A stretch of DNA of 64,000 nucleotides, from the NCBI GenBank assembly GCA_013350335.1, contig CM023540.1, positions 46,545,222 through 46,609,221 on the forward strand, given 5' to 3'. Source of the DNA: Chimonanthus salicifolius. Lineage: Eukaryota > Streptophyta > Magnoliopsida > Laurales > Calycanthaceae. The translations under genes were made by a program, and so were the position numbers. Every line of letters starts with the position of its first letter. Position 1 is the first letter of the stretch. Shown here one piece after another: positions 60,401 to 63,754 of the stretch. A model generated the notes under the pieces. The model saw only the letters and a list, made by a program, of their open reading frames with translations. It did not search any database and was not told the origin of the DNA.

Positions 60401-60736
60401 GACTGTTGAGTGACATGAAAGTATATGGTAGCTTGTGGTGATATTGATGATAGAGGGAAACTCGACTTTGACACAAGGTACTGGATTTTTAGTATGATGT
60501 ATAATCCTGCAGCAGAAATTTACTTTGATGTGCCTTTTATGGATGTCTTTTAGCACCTAACGTTTTCTTTCATTCACAAACTTTTGTCATTGTTATTCCA
60601 TAGCTAAATGCAACTATTTTATTTTGATTCCTGTAAACAGGTGAGTGTCCGTGTAAGAGACCAGGCAGATCATTGGGTCATAAGTATCAGTGAACTGCTT
60701 AGTCGTTTCAAAGAGCAAAAAGAAGCTTTCAAATAG
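3233..60736 (+). CDS. ThrRS: Threonyl-tRNA synthetase, dual mitochondrial/cytosolic type (21 exons)
   Basis: Class II aminoacyl-tRNA synthetase that charges tRNA(Thr) with threonine. All 21 exons join in frame to 711 aa, close to the plant family length of about 710. Residues 1-31 form an Arg-rich leader with no acidic residue, a likely mitochondrial presequence. The TGS domain spans about 78-140. The editing domain carries HxxxH (H149, H153) and CxxxH (C257, H261). The catalytic core has the zinc ligands expected from bacterial ThrRS: C409 (NCPGH), H460 (DDAHIFC) and H586 (MIHR). Motif 2 is TRVRRF (449-454) and motif 3 ends at R595. The C-terminal anticodon-binding domain spans about 610-711. 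A second ATG at 3326 would give a 680-aa cytosolic form, as known for the Arabidopsis gene. Introns total 55.4 kb. No frameshift or lost key residue was seen. Confidence 0.97.
3551..3662 (+). CDS. ThrRS: ThrRS exon 2: TGS domain start
   Basis: Residues 78-115, with [11 protein letters not shown] at the beginning of the TGS domain. Acceptor TTCACAG|G, donor CCAG|GTGTGC, ends in phase 0. Confidence 0.95.
3663..5455 (+). other. ThrRS intron 2, no element assigned
   Basis: 1,793 bp, phase 0. Nothing with clear termini was found. Minus-strand fragments around 4050-4740 vaguely suggest a decayed LINE 3' domain, but no motif is firm enough to call. Confidence 0.6.
5456..5581 (+). CDS. ThrRS: ThrRS exon 3: end of TGS, editing motif 1
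   Basis: Residues 116-157. Contains [12 protein letters not shown] and the editing-site HSSAHILGQ (H149, H153). Acceptor TTAAAG|GTAAAT is placed by protein alignment; donor GGGCAG|GTGGAC. Both ends are phase 0. Confidence 0.95.
5582..6406 (+). other. ThrRS intron 3, unremarkable
   Basis: 825 bp, phase 0. AT-rich, with a T/G-rich 5' part and CATCAT-rich simple sequence near 6230-6290. No gene or element is supported. Confidence 0.7.
6407..6466 (+). CDS. ThrRS: ThrRS exon 4
   Basis: Residues 158-177, ending [10 protein letters not shown], which matches the conserved plant stretch that follows the HxxxH motif. Acceptor TGATAG|TCC, donor GAGAG|GTACTG, phase 0. Confidence 0.94.
7773..8557 (-). 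mobile_element. Solo LTR (785 bp), TSD AAATC
   Basis: Ends are TAATGTAG...CTACATCA on the plus strand, i.e. a TGATGTAG...-type LTR on the minus strand with one terminal mutation. AAATC flanks it at 7768-7772 and 8558-8562. Minus-strand TATAAATA lies about 150 bp from the 5' end. Its ends and TATA layout resemble the LTRs at 27792-29974. It interrupts LINE-A. A further 19-bp direct repeat lies outside (7755-7773 and 8578-8596) and is not explained by the LTR insertion itself. Confidence 0.7.
9085..9380. mobile_element. CAACCCGACCC-rich degenerate MITE
   Basis: Contains many CAACCCGACCC and GGGTCGGGTT units in both orientations. It sits inside LINE-A between the RT and zf-RVT parts. The left edge has TGAGCAAG and the right edge CACCCCCA, resembling TAGGGGTGAGCA...CACCCCTA hAT-type MITEs of plants. 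An imperfect duplication (ATGATATA versus ATGATGAA) is possible. It is not a telomere array: the unit differs and orientation alternates. Confidence 0.45.
9744..10746 (-). mobile_element. 1-kb retroposon with 11-bp TSD, inserted in LINE-A
   Basis: Flanked by a perfect 11-bp direct repeat, CCCTTAATATT, at 9733-9743 and 10747-10757. The plus-strand T run at its left edge is a poly(A) tail on the minus strand, preceded by AATCTTGCTAATCATTC. This indicates target-primed insertion. No coding motif was recognised, so it may be a 5'-truncated LINE 3' region or a non-autonomous retroposon. It contains the 27-G run at 10481-10507. Confidence 0.75.
10481..10507 (+). repeat. 27-base G homopolymer
   Basis: An uninterrupted run of 27 G, preceded by GGTTTGGTGGGGT. 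It could form G-quadruplex structures and is prone to length error in sequencing and replication. Confidence 0.95.
12031..12120 (+). CDS. ThrRS: ThrRS exon 5
   Basis: Residues 178-207, beginning [11 protein letters not shown], part of the editing domain. Acceptor TTTTTAAG|GG, donor GTAGCG|GTAAGT, phase 0. Confidence 0.95.
12317..12391 (+). CDS. ThrRS: ThrRS exon 6, probable GC donor
   Basis: Residues 208-232, [11 protein letters not shown] through ENKFK. Acceptor TTGTAG|GAG. The frame requires the exon to end at AAG (12391), followed by GCGGGT, i.e. a GC donor. The nearest GT (12396) would add four bases and break the frame into exon 7. Confidence 0.9.
13085..13440. mobile_element. Foldback MITE in intron 6
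   Basis: The left end has GTTTGGTAGATGCCCAAGC and the right end, inverted, has ATTTGGCT next to CACCCAAGCTTTG. The imperfect inverted arms are about 30 bp around a 300-bp AT-rich core with GTGGGTCCCAC-type sequence near both arms. The target duplication is unclear, so the superfamily is not assigned. The rest of intron 6 (12392-14048) shows nothing else. Confidence 0.5.
14049..14177 (+). CDS. ThrRS: ThrRS exon 7: editing motif 2
   Basis: Residues 233-275. Contains [19 protein letters not shown], with C257 and H261 of the editing site. Acceptor AATGCAG|ATT, donor TTAAAG|GTGATG, phase 0. Confidence 0.96.
14268..14357 (+). CDS. ThrRS: ThrRS exon 8
   Basis: Residues 276-305, [20 protein letters not shown] and onward, at the junction of the editing domain and the catalytic core. 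Acceptor CTTCAG|GCT, donor CTGAAG|GTTCAT, phase 0. Confidence 0.95.
14358..17235 (+). other. ThrRS intron 8, first part
   Basis: AT-rich intronic DNA. At about 14965-15341 a stretch rich in GGGCC, AGCCCAAGC and similar, ending GCGCCCCTA, may be an old TAGGGG-type hAT MITE, but its left terminus is lost. TTATTATTG simple repeat occurs near 16,570-16,640. No gene is seen. Confidence 0.5.
17236..17660 (+). mobile_element. Solo LTR (425 bp), TGATGTAG...TGCATCA
   Basis: Starts TGATGTAGAAC and ends CTCCTGCATCA, with an imperfect 5-bp duplication (CTATT versus TTATT). CCTATAAATACCTATGG is the TATA region, and an AATAAA follows about 70 bp later. These match the LTRs of the 27792-29974 element over a long stretch, so it is the same family. 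It is sense to ThrRS and left by LTR-LTR recombination. Confidence 0.8.
17914..18133 (-). mobile_element. tRNA-derived SINE with 17-bp TSD
   Basis: A direct repeat, GTTTGTTAGATTGTTTT, flanks it at 17897-17913 and 18134-18150. On the minus strand it starts near CCCAAGAGGGGGATGG, has an A-box-like TGGCCTGACG and a B-box GAGTTCGATTC, and ends in about 12 A. The head is tRNA-like; the body, with TGTGTGGGATTGGG, is SINE-specific. Confidence 0.85.
18319..18827. mobile_element. hAT-type MITE, GATACGAT family, copy 1
   Basis: Left end CATAGTTGTTAAAATC, right end AACATTG. The interior has repeated GATACGATTT and CTTACAA. Flanks TGTGTTAG and TGCTTTAG are an imperfect 8-bp duplication (6 of 8). It is homologous, partly in inverted orientation, to 45514-46002. 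No ORF. Confidence 0.65.
19091..19179 (+). CDS. ThrRS: ThrRS exon 9
   Basis: Residues 306-334 plus two bases of Ser335: [19 protein letters not shown] and onward, the helix leading into the catalytic core. Acceptor TTCTAG|GAT, donor CTTAG|GTGAGA, phase 2. Confidence 0.95.
19276..19372 (+). CDS. ThrRS: ThrRS exon 10: motif 1 region
   Basis: Completes Ser335, then residues to 367: [20 protein letters not shown] and YRDRGYEE. Acceptor TTTTAG|CCC, donor GAAGAG|GTTCTC, ends in phase 0. Confidence 0.95.
19452..19538 (+). CDS. ThrRS: ThrRS exon 11
   Basis: Residues 368-396: [20 protein letters not shown] through NMFVFE. Acceptor TTCCAG|GTT, donor TTTGAG|GTGGGA, phase 0. Confidence 0.96.
19952..23348 (-). 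pseudogene. LINE-B ORF2 (endonuclease-RT), decayed
   Basis: The minus-strand ATG at 23348 opens [19 protein letters not shown], an APE-type endonuclease N-terminus. Further on are [13 protein letters not shown] (about 22,900) and the endonuclease ISDHW box (about 22,740). The RT catalytic box reads QFVDDT near 21,470, and the C-terminal WWERNNRVF lies near 20,090. An early stop follows [11 protein letters not shown], and further stops and frameshifts are present, so it is not functional. Confidence 0.85.
23400..25300 (-). pseudogene. LINE-B ORF1 (gag-like), decayed
   Basis: Minus-strand translation of 25,130-24,950 resembles the conserved plant L1 ORF1 region: [11 protein letters not shown], then LFARYQVV and VLKAIPLKV. 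Downstream is a Pro/Ser-rich part (24,400-23,830) with many PSSP-type repeats, typical of the variable tail. The protein would bind LINE RNA. Stops and frameshifts interrupt it, so borders are approximate. Confidence 0.65.
25751..25835 (+). CDS. ThrRS: ThrRS exon 12: zinc ligand Cys
   Basis: Residues 397-424 plus one base: [20 protein letters not shown] and RVRSYR. C409 of NCPGH is the expected first zinc ligand. Acceptor TTGTAG|ATT, donor AGAG|GTAGTG, phase 1. Confidence 0.97.
25983..26077 (+). CDS. ThrRS: ThrRS exon 13: motif 2
   Basis: Residues 425-456: [20 protein letters not shown], then [11 protein letters not shown], the class II motif 2 region that contacts ATP and the tRNA acceptor. 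Acceptor CTATAG|AA, donor CAACAG|GTATTC, phase 0. Confidence 0.97.
26462..26545 (-). mobile_element. AuSINE/Angio-domain-type SINE 3' remnant (minus)
   Basis: Minus-strand sequence contains AAAATGGAAGAGTATAACTG and then GGCGACCCCAGATAGATGG, followed by a GATGATGAGG tail. This is the 3' body and conserved end seen in Au-type plant SINEs. The 5' part is missing or unrecognisable. The same 3' motif ends the 5S-headed element at 33998-34234. Elsewhere intron 13 (26078-27096) shows nothing. Confidence 0.6.
27097..27129 (+). CDS. ThrRS: ThrRS exon 14 (33-bp micro-exon)
   Basis: Residues 457-467, [11 protein letters not shown], which holds zinc ligand H460. Only 11 codons between introns of 1.0 and 6.1 kb. 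Acceptor TTGCAG|GAT, donor TCCCAG|GTGAGC, phase 0. Confidence 0.96.
27792..29974 (-). mobile_element. Non-autonomous LTR retrotransposon (2.2 kb), TSD CATTT
   Basis: Two direct LTRs of 373 bp each (27792-28164 and 29602-29974) begin TGATG and end ACATCA. They differ at only a few percent of sites. CATTT flanks the element at 27787-27791 and 29975-29979. On the minus strand, TGGGATCAGAGCAGG next to the right LTR is a primer-binding site resembling that for initiator tRNA-Met, and AGACCAGGGGAC next to the left LTR is the polypurine tract. The 1.4-kb interior has no RT, integrase or protease. It carries one 198-codon minus-strand ORF. It is nested in LINE-C. Confidence 0.9.
28176..28772 (-). CDS. 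Unrecognised 198-aa ORF inside the 2.2-kb LTR element
   Basis: Open for 198 codons from [11 protein letters not shown] and ending right at the polypurine tract. Residues 25-90 are Pro/Ser-rich ([19 protein letters not shown]). The middle has [17 protein letters not shown], then [12 protein letters not shown]. The C-terminus (about 165-190) is hydrophobic and could be a membrane segment. No zinc knuckle, protease or RT motif is visible, so a gag origin is not shown. It could be captured host sequence, a decayed gag or a chance frame. Function unknown. Confidence 0.35.
   Translation of the reverse strand: MLNRKYNAPTKVIKHTKCRHTSSSCVLTPPVSPSKFKPASPDVVTPQTVPVLENEPVVLSAPQSMQPTSIEPPPPLQITRPSPLPKPGPITDNENFSIVIHTLSCPPHVLLLKPCPTHHLDRVISPMSFEDPFLIELFRPRLSTYAFADFFVPHNESSHRPCIEDYAVPSFIIAFLNLVFISVWYLVILLISTRGRVL
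30322..31212 (-). mobile_element. Solo LTR (891 bp), TSD CAACC
   Basis: Termini TGATGCAG...CTGCATCA, with perfect 5-bp duplication CAACC at 30317-30321 and 31213-31217. Minus-strand TATATAAGCACTC is a TATA candidate. No internal direct repeat or coding motif was seen. It interrupts LINE-C between the DKWAGDSPL region and the zf-RVT region; removing it restores collinearity with the LINE. Terminal sequence relates it to the other TGATG...CATCA LTRs here. Confidence 0.82.
33270..33356 (+). CDS. ThrRS: ThrRS exon 15
   Basis: Residues 468-496: [20 protein letters not shown], then FTFELELST, in the catalytic core insertion between motifs 2 and 3. Acceptor TTTCAG|ATA, donor TCAACG|GTAATT, phase 0. 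Confidence 0.96.
33998..34234 (+). mobile_element. 5S rRNA-headed SINE-like retroposon
   Basis: About the first 100 bp match plant 5S rRNA: GGGTCGATCATAATAG, ACTAATGCATCAGATCCC, AGTTTAAGCG (A-box region) and AGTACTAGGATGGGTGACC (C-box region). Similarity stops after CTTGGG. A body of about 90 bp follows, then TACCCCAAATAGATGGGAT (34191-34209), the 3' motif of Au/Angio-domain SINEs, and a (GAT)n tail (34219-34233). A functional 5S gene is unlikely because of divergence and loss of the 3' stem. A Cassandra LTR remnant is the main alternative. Confidence 0.65.
34239..35215. mobile_element. CGATACG-rich repeat element with internal tandem array
   Basis: Begins CTAGGGGTATAAAATTTGG, like the start of the hAT-type element at 44144. 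It has GATATGTATTGTATCGG and GGTGATACGG in its left part and GGCCGATACGTATC at its right. The core is the 148-bp array described separately. The right terminus and target duplication were not found. Confidence 0.45.
34563..35160 (+). repeat. Tandem array of about 148 bp x 4
   Basis: CTTCCTCA units start at 34563, 34711, 34860, 34998 and 35147 (spacings 148, 149, 138 and 149). Each holds TTTTGAAACATGCTT, ATCACTCCCA, TTAGGAGCAATTATTTGG and GTCTTAGATGGAC with scattered differences. The copies have diverged, so the array is not very recent. Confidence 0.9.
35402..35479 (+). repeat. 26-bp x 3 tandem repeat
   Basis: Three 26-bp copies of ACTGCAYGACTAATCGG plus AAATAACTA, differing at one base. They adjoin the larger array that starts at 35480. 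Confidence 0.95.
35480..36677 (+). repeat. Tandem array of 360-423 bp x 3
   Basis: Units begin GACTGACTTCTATYGGGGAG at 35481, 35841 and 36264, and the third ends near 36677 (CACATTCTGTG). The first copy lacks about 60 bp present in the others (the part with GATACGCGTATGACCTT). Copies are very similar, indicating recent unequal exchange or replication slippage. They contain CATGCCTTGCTATGTGCC and an internal T run. No coding capacity. The rest of intron 15 (33357-37576) is plain AT-rich DNA. Confidence 0.9.
37577..37669 (+). CDS. ThrRS: ThrRS exon 16
   Basis: Residues 497-527: [20 protein letters not shown] and NEFGKPWQ. Acceptor TTTTAG|CGG, donor TGGCAG|GTGATG, phase 0. Confidence 0.96.
38793..38950 (+). 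mobile_element. SINE-like retroposon (GATGCCTGTGG family), copy 1
   Basis: Has a B-box-like GGCTCGAGACCC (about 38832), then GATGCCTGTGGC, AGTTTTATCCTAGTGCCC and GAGGTGGGGGTCTTGGGG, and ends in AAAATAAAAAG. An imperfect 10-bp duplication flanks it (GGATAGTTTG at 38783, GGATGGTTTG at 38951). The same body recurs at about 44518-44630. Confidence 0.7.
39425..39534 (+). repeat. 55-bp tandem duplication
   Basis: Two essentially identical 55-bp copies starting GGGGTTTTGTTTATCTG at 39425 and 39480, each ending AATAAAATG. A very recent duplication in intron 16. Confidence 0.95.
40553..40835 (+). repeat. Degenerate minisatellite, about 26 bp x 10
   Basis: Imperfect units built on GAGTTGCACCCATCCATCTG with variants (CAACCATCC, CTACTCATCC). 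Unit length is 24-28 bp and divergence is moderate. The rest of intron 16 between 39540 and 41820 shows no gene. Confidence 0.85.
41824..42465 (-). mobile_element. LINE-D: short 3' fragment of an L1
   Basis: Minus-strand translation reads [19 protein letters not shown], then [19 protein letters not shown], the start of a zf-RVT domain. It runs toward a 3' end with ATCAATACAGTTACC and a short A run (plus-strand T at 41825-41829). Severely 5'-truncated, antisense to ThrRS, with stops. No clear target duplication. Confidence 0.75.
42468..42529 (+). repeat. (TTA/TTG)n microsatellite
   Basis: Mixed TTA, TTG and ATT trinucleotide run directly after the 5' edge of LINE-D. Confidence 0.9.
43086..43178 (+). 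CDS. ThrRS: ThrRS exon 17
   Basis: Residues 528-558: [19 protein letters not shown], then [11 protein letters not shown], the active-site strand before motif 3. Acceptor ATGCAG|ATA, donor CTACAG|GTCCTT, phase 0. Confidence 0.97.
43262..43483 (+). CDS. ThrRS: ThrRS exon 18: motif 3
   Basis: The longest internal exon, residues 559-632. Contains [17 protein letters not shown] with zinc ligand H586 and motif 3 R595. Then [20 protein letters not shown] begins the anticodon-binding domain. Acceptor GTGGCAG|CTG, donor TTACAA|GTAAGC, phase 0. Confidence 0.97.
44144..45294. mobile_element. hAT-type non-autonomous element (1.15 kb), TSD CCGGGACA
   Basis: A perfect 8-bp duplication, CCGGGACA, flanks it at 44136-44143 and 45295-45302. 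Termini are CAAGGGTTTAAAA and, inverted, CAGAGTTAAAAAA; both fit the hAT end rule YARNG. The left 130 bp are full of CGATACGTATCGGCC-type palindromes, and the right end has ATCGTATCAG. No transposase is visible. It contains a SINE fragment at about 44518-44630. Confidence 0.75.
44518..44640 (+). mobile_element. SINE-like fragment (GATGCCTGTGG family), copy 2
   Basis: Starts with a good B-box GGTTCGAGTCCC, then GATGCCCGTGG, GAGTTTTACCCAACACCC and GAGAGGTGGGGGTCTTAGGG. Homologous to 38793-38950. It lies inside the hAT-type element, so it inserted later or was carried by it. The 5' part with the A box is missing. Confidence 0.6.
45391..45462 (+). CDS. ThrRS: ThrRS exon 19: anticodon-binding domain
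   Basis: Residues 633-656: [20 protein letters not shown] and IQKK. Acceptor CCCTTAG|GTA, donor AAGAAG|GTAAAT, phase 0. Confidence 0.96.
45514..46002. mobile_element. hAT-type MITE, GATACGAT family, copy 2, TSD CTTTAGAC
   Basis: A perfect 8-bp duplication, CTTTAGAC, flanks it at 45506-45513 and 46003-46010. TIRs are CAATGTTGTGAAAATC and (inverted) CATTGTTGTTAAAATC. The interior has GATACGAATCGTG. 489 bp, no ORF. The first 16 bases after the left TIR are partly duplicated. Confidence 0.82.
46011..48701 (+). other. ThrRS intron 19, left part, nothing assigned
   Basis: AT-rich intronic DNA with a T run near 46375. No splice-flanked exon, no element with clear ends and no convincing ORF; the open frames are short. 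Confidence 0.6.
48702..48949 (+). repeat. Copia 5' LTR
   Basis: 248 bp, TGTTGT...ACAACA. A candidate TATA region TTATTTATACTTG precedes a CT-rich 3' end. It has a 9-11-bp insertion relative to the 3' LTR near ACAAAGAGAATAATTATTC. Confidence 0.93.
49636..50560 (+). pseudogene. Copia gag, broken
   Basis: Starts [15 protein letters not shown] at 49636, then [18 protein letters not shown], the conserved Copia gag N-terminal pattern. A stop or frame change follows near 49884. The middle resumes at about 49958 ([20 protein letters not shown]) and stops at 50248. The zinc knuckle [19 protein letters not shown] (CX2CX4HX4C type) lies at about 50470-50525 in the next open frame. Non-functional because of the breaks. 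Confidence 0.85.
50560..51136 (+). pseudogene. Copia integrase core, fused next to gag knuckle
   Basis: Integrase core motifs are readable in order: FVSFIDDYS (first Asp), [11 protein letters not shown] (second Asp) and [16 protein letters not shown] (Glu), then INRMPSR and FGCACFVY. About 20-25 residues separate the gag knuckle from the integrase. The aspartic protease and the HHCC pre-integrase region, normally between them, are missing, so a large internal deletion is inferred. The frame ends at 51136. Confidence 0.85.
51480..53076 (+). pseudogene. Copia reverse transcriptase and RNase H, five stops
   Basis: RT motifs: [19 protein letters not shown] (51590), LDVKNAFLH (51870), SPRAWFEKF (52000) and the catalytic [11 protein letters not shown] (52115). 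RNase H motifs: DADWADSP (52615), [11 protein letters not shown] (52735), CDNQAAI (52845) and [11 protein letters not shown] (52895). Premature stops lie at 51678, 51777, 52260, 52650 and 52782. Several look like single-base changes in Trp, Arg or Glu codons. The normal end is near 53076, just before the polypurine tract. Confidence 0.93.
53086..53324 (+). repeat. Copia 3' LTR
   Basis: 239 bp, same termini as the 5' LTR. Begins directly after the polypurine tract and ends CAACA before GTGTGTGC. Confidence 0.93.
54008..54079 (+). CDS. ThrRS: ThrRS exon 20
   Basis: Residues 657-680: [20 protein letters not shown], then KTGQ, a highly conserved C-terminal segment. Acceptor TTGCAG|GTG, donor GGACAG|GTTTTA, phase 0. 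Confidence 0.97.
54080..55205 (+). other. ThrRS intron 20, first part, nothing assigned
   Basis: AT-rich intronic DNA with a short CACACA run near 54,660. An open frame at the start is read-through of exon 20 in another frame, not a gene. Confidence 0.65.
55214..55689. mobile_element. hAT-type MITE (476 bp), CCGCGGTT family
   Basis: TIRs are CAATGTTATCAGAAC and (inverted) CAATGTTATCAAAAC, fitting the YARNG rule. Flanks AAACCACC (55206) and AAACCATC (55690) are a 7-of-8 match. The interior has CCGGGTTCAACCGCGG and AACCGCAGTTC-type palindromic units around an AT-rich core. It is related to the degenerate copy upstream of ThrRS. Confidence 0.8.
55900..57720 (-). mobile_element. LINE-E: 5'-truncated L1
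   Basis: In intron 20, antisense to ThrRS. From about 57,690 on the minus strand: [10 protein letters not shown] (a decayed QGDPLSPL), [14 protein letters not shown] (degenerate catalytic box, about 57,610), [12 protein letters not shown] (about 57,390), [12 protein letters not shown] (about 57,000) and [14 protein letters not shown] (about 56,200). Frames shift repeatedly. The 3' border near 55,900 and the 5' border near 57,720 are approximate, and no duplication was found. Confidence 0.72.
58509..58620 (+). repeat. 56-bp tandem duplication
   Basis: Two copies starting CTCCCTTT, each with TTTCTCTGATCAGA and GGAGATAAAAACAAAAAA, with period about 56. CT-rich DNA surrounds it. Confidence 0.85.
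59003..59074 (+). repeat. 36-bp tandem duplication
   Basis: Two copies of CCATCTTGGGGYCAGACATT followed by GTTTTGATTG, period about 36. It also creates repeated frames on the minus strand. Confidence 0.9.
59328..59866 (-). mobile_element. TRIM (539 bp), TSD AATAG
   Basis: Direct terminal repeats of 200 and 204 bp (59328-59527 and 59663-59866) start TGTGACGA and end TTACA. AATAG flanks it at 59323-59327 and 59867-59871. The interior is only 135 bp. On the minus strand TGGTACCAGAGC is the primer-binding site beside the right LTR, and TAAGGGGGTGGAT is the polypurine tract beside the left LTR. It has no coding capacity; proteins would be supplied in trans. The two LTRs differ noticeably. No 5S-like sequence was seen, so it is not Cassandra. 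Confidence 0.9.
59858..59923 (+). repeat. 33-bp tandem duplication at the TRIM edge
   Basis: TGTTACAAATAGCGAAAGG plus TAGAAATGTATGG occurs twice in tandem. The unit includes the last bases of the TRIM and its target duplication, so it formed after the insertion. Confidence 0.9.
60641..60736 (+). CDS. ThrRS: ThrRS exon 21: C-terminus and stop
   Basis: Residues 681-711: [20 protein letters not shown], then [11 protein letters not shown] and TAG. Acceptor AAACAG|GTG, phase 0. Ends in the usual charged tail of plant ThrRS. Confidence 0.97.
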   Translation: MSVRVRDQADHWVISISELLSRFKEQKEAFK

Positions 60737-61100
60737 TGAAGCACGCTGAACTGTTTCGAAGGAGCATACGCTTCTGAATGTCTTTTTTTTTCGGCTTTTA
60801 TAGTAAAAGGCTATTGAAGGACCAACAGAGGGGCTAGGATTGACTGCCCTCATGGAAACCTACCACTTTTTGTATGCATTTGCCTTAGATCTCGCTGCTC
60901 AGTCAACTGAACTGTTGTCATGGACTAAAAGATATTCTGATATTCAATGGTTTTCAATAGATTTACCAAATTGTTAGAAGTTTGGTTACATATATGTAGA
61001 TACATATAACTTAAAATTAAATCATCAAATCTCTCTTTTACTGCTAGAATTGTCTTGTTGAAGTCTTGTTTTTACATTCTTTTGCTTACGGAAAAAAGGG
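60737..61100 (+). other. ThrRS 3' UTR (end not defined)
   Basis: AT-rich sequence with ACTTAAAATTAAATC near 61,010. No unique AATAAA fixes the cleavage site, so the end is approximate. Confidence 0.5.
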
Positions 61101-63442
61101 TGTGTTTCTTTTGAATCTTCCTATGATTTCCTCTACATTTTTAAGGGACACGGTTACCGTGTGACTACTTCCAATATGCATGCGTTCAATGAATGCGTGA
61201 GCTGTATTCTCACTCTGATGTTTGATTCGATCTTTTATCCTATGGTTGTGGTGGTGGTAATTATTGGTGATGATGTTAGAGACGCGGTTTATTTGTCTCC
61301 CGTATTTTCAATTTCGTGATTGTGTGTCCGAACCTTGCCTCTTAAAGACCGAAGCTGGTGTATCAAGTGGTTTGAAGACCAGAAGCAAGATATACGGAAG
61401 GTTGTGTTCATCGAATGTATCTCCTGTGTATGCCAACCAGTATCAGGTAAAAAGACCATACATATATCATGTTAGGCCCTAAACACAATTAGGTTGACTG
61501 GATTTTAGTTGTAAAATTTCTGGAGCCCAAATTAGGGCCAAGTGTTTTTGACTTGAAACAGGGGATCAGTTCACCGACAACGAAGATCGGATGATCCCTT
61601 GGTCCACTGACTGATGCTTTGGATCATTTATCTGAGGCTTGATTTTTTAGTAAAATCATGTTCGGTCAACCTCCGATGGAGGTTCGGTCCTCCGAACTAT
61701 GGCCTCTGGATAAAAAATCAGAGACAAACATATTTCTGTGTTTTATGTGATCTGTGGACCGAGGCGGTGATCGGTGAACCGGTGGAGGTTCGGTCCTTCG
61801 ATTTGTGATATCGATGAACTGAGAACCAGCCGTTGGTAGACTTTGGTCCATCGAAGACTTTGATCGGTGAACCGAAGACTAACTGTAAACACATTATAAT
61901 ATAAATATTTGACTCATTTTTCAAAGTCCAGAAAACTAAATAATTGGAGAATTAGCCTTAATTACCCTAGACTCGGAGTGTTTCTATCCCTAGTAAAATG
62001 ATTTCAAACCATTGTTAATCTTTTCTAAACACATTCATGTGTATCATTGGAAATCATAGTTCATTATTGGATGTGAAATAAAGAATCATCTTCTATGGAA
62101 TAGGGTAAAGATCACTACCCTAAATCACCTACCTAGTCTCTCCTACCCGTGGTTGTGCATTGAATGGAGCACTATAAGCATTGAAGATTGGAGCGAGGAG
62201 TGAGGAGGAATCGTTAAATAACACTACAAAGATCATTCCATAGCTGCATTTTTCAGTGTTGTAAAGTGGATTAGACCTTTGTGATTGAACGAACATAAAA
62301 AATAGTGTGTGGAGGATTAGACCTCCGTGGGGTGTTGATCCTTTGTGGACTAAATTTTGGATAATTTGAGTTTGGGTGATTCTAAGAATGAACATAAGTT
62401 CAAGGGAATCGAATCACTATAAATCTTTGTATGCTTGTTTTGATTGTGTGGTTTGTTTGTCTTGTGGCATTTTTCTTTAATTTACACATTTATTTTATTT
62501 AATTTTAATAAATCATAAAAATCGGAAAAATGGTCCTGTTGACCCCCTCTTGGACCATACATTGCTCTAGTCTGAACTTTCATATGATAATTCTCATTAT
62601 CTTCCAAGACAATTTTAGATCTAAACCATTAACTACTATTCTGCTTTTAGATTATACATCTGTACACGAAGGGATCACCGTCAAATGATCTTGGTTCATT
62701 TGTTAAATGGTGTAATTTACTTTCATGTTAAGAAAAAAAAAAATTCATATAATAATTGCTAAAAAATTAGTATGAGTGATTTTAAGATGGGTTTTGGTGA
62801 GTTGAAAAGATTTGGGCTAACTATATCATATTATTATTTAAAAATAAATTAAATTTGTAAAAAATAGTTACAAATTAGAAAAATAAGTTTTATGATTTAA
62901 TTTTGTGAGTTTGAAATACATGGTTCTCTTTTTACATTGGTAAAACTAAAAAAATTGCACCAGAAATTGCAAAATTGAGTATTGCAGGTTTTAACATTTA
63001 GTTCATCTATTGTGGCAAACTTAGGGAGAGCTTGACATTTTCTAGGGATCTCAAATCATACTTAGATTTTATTAGTGGGAAATGGTGGAATGTTAATGAT
63101 CTCTGTTTAACTCGTACGTCATCTAGTTAATCATTGATAACTTATATAATTAAAGAAATACAAAATCGAATCAATATGTGAATTTTAGGAATTCAATTTA
63201 ATAAGAATTGATAGGCGTAATCATATATCTTCCTCCTAATCCATTTTTATTGTATATATATTCGACATAGATGACATAAATAACATTGCGACATATATTT
63301 TGAGCCCCTAGAGCCATATATATATATTCTTGAAGGTGAATTTTGAAGTCTAGATTGGATTCTCAACATTGGTTCAAAGTTTCAGGCTCGAAGGTTCAAA
63401 TCTTTTGTAGACCGGGCTAAGGTGGTAGATCTCCCTTGGAAA
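61101..63442. other. Downstream intergenic DNA
   Basis: No gene is supported. At 61,660-61,870 GGTGGAGGTTCGGTCC-like units recur about 105 bp apart and partly inverted, suggesting a decayed repeat. The rest is AT-rich. Confidence 0.55.
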
Positions 63443-63606
63443 TTCGTGCCAAGTATGTTGTTATAAGCACAGTATATGATCTTGATAAGTTCCATGCCCT
63501 ATCTCTAATAACTTAAAGCAAATTTTCGTGCCAAGTATGTTGTTATAAGCTCAGTATATGATCTTGATAAGTTCCATGCCCTATCTCTAATAACTTAAAG
63601 CAAATT
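63443..63606 (+). repeat. 82-bp perfect-type tandem duplication
   Basis: Two 82-bp copies starting TTCGTGCCAAGTATGTTG at 63443 and 63525, with a single difference (AGCACAG versus AGCTCAG). Very recent. Confidence 0.95.
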
Positions 63607-63670
63607 TTTGTTGTTATTCAACTACAGCTTTACATTTGGTAGTAAGATTTTTTTTTTTTTGAATTTTCTT

Positions 63671-63754
63671 GTGGGAAACCATAGGAATCTTAGCGTAAAA
63701 CCTTCACAGGTAATATCCACTACCCTTAAGGTAAACTAAGTTAGTAAACTTTTG
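63671..63754 (-). mobile_element. SINE 3' fragment, second copy
   Basis: Matches 841-915 over GTGGGAAA, GCGTAAAACC and CCACTACCCTTA, and follows a T run at 63650-63660. It looks like the 3' end of the same minus-strand retroposon family. Confidence 0.5.
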
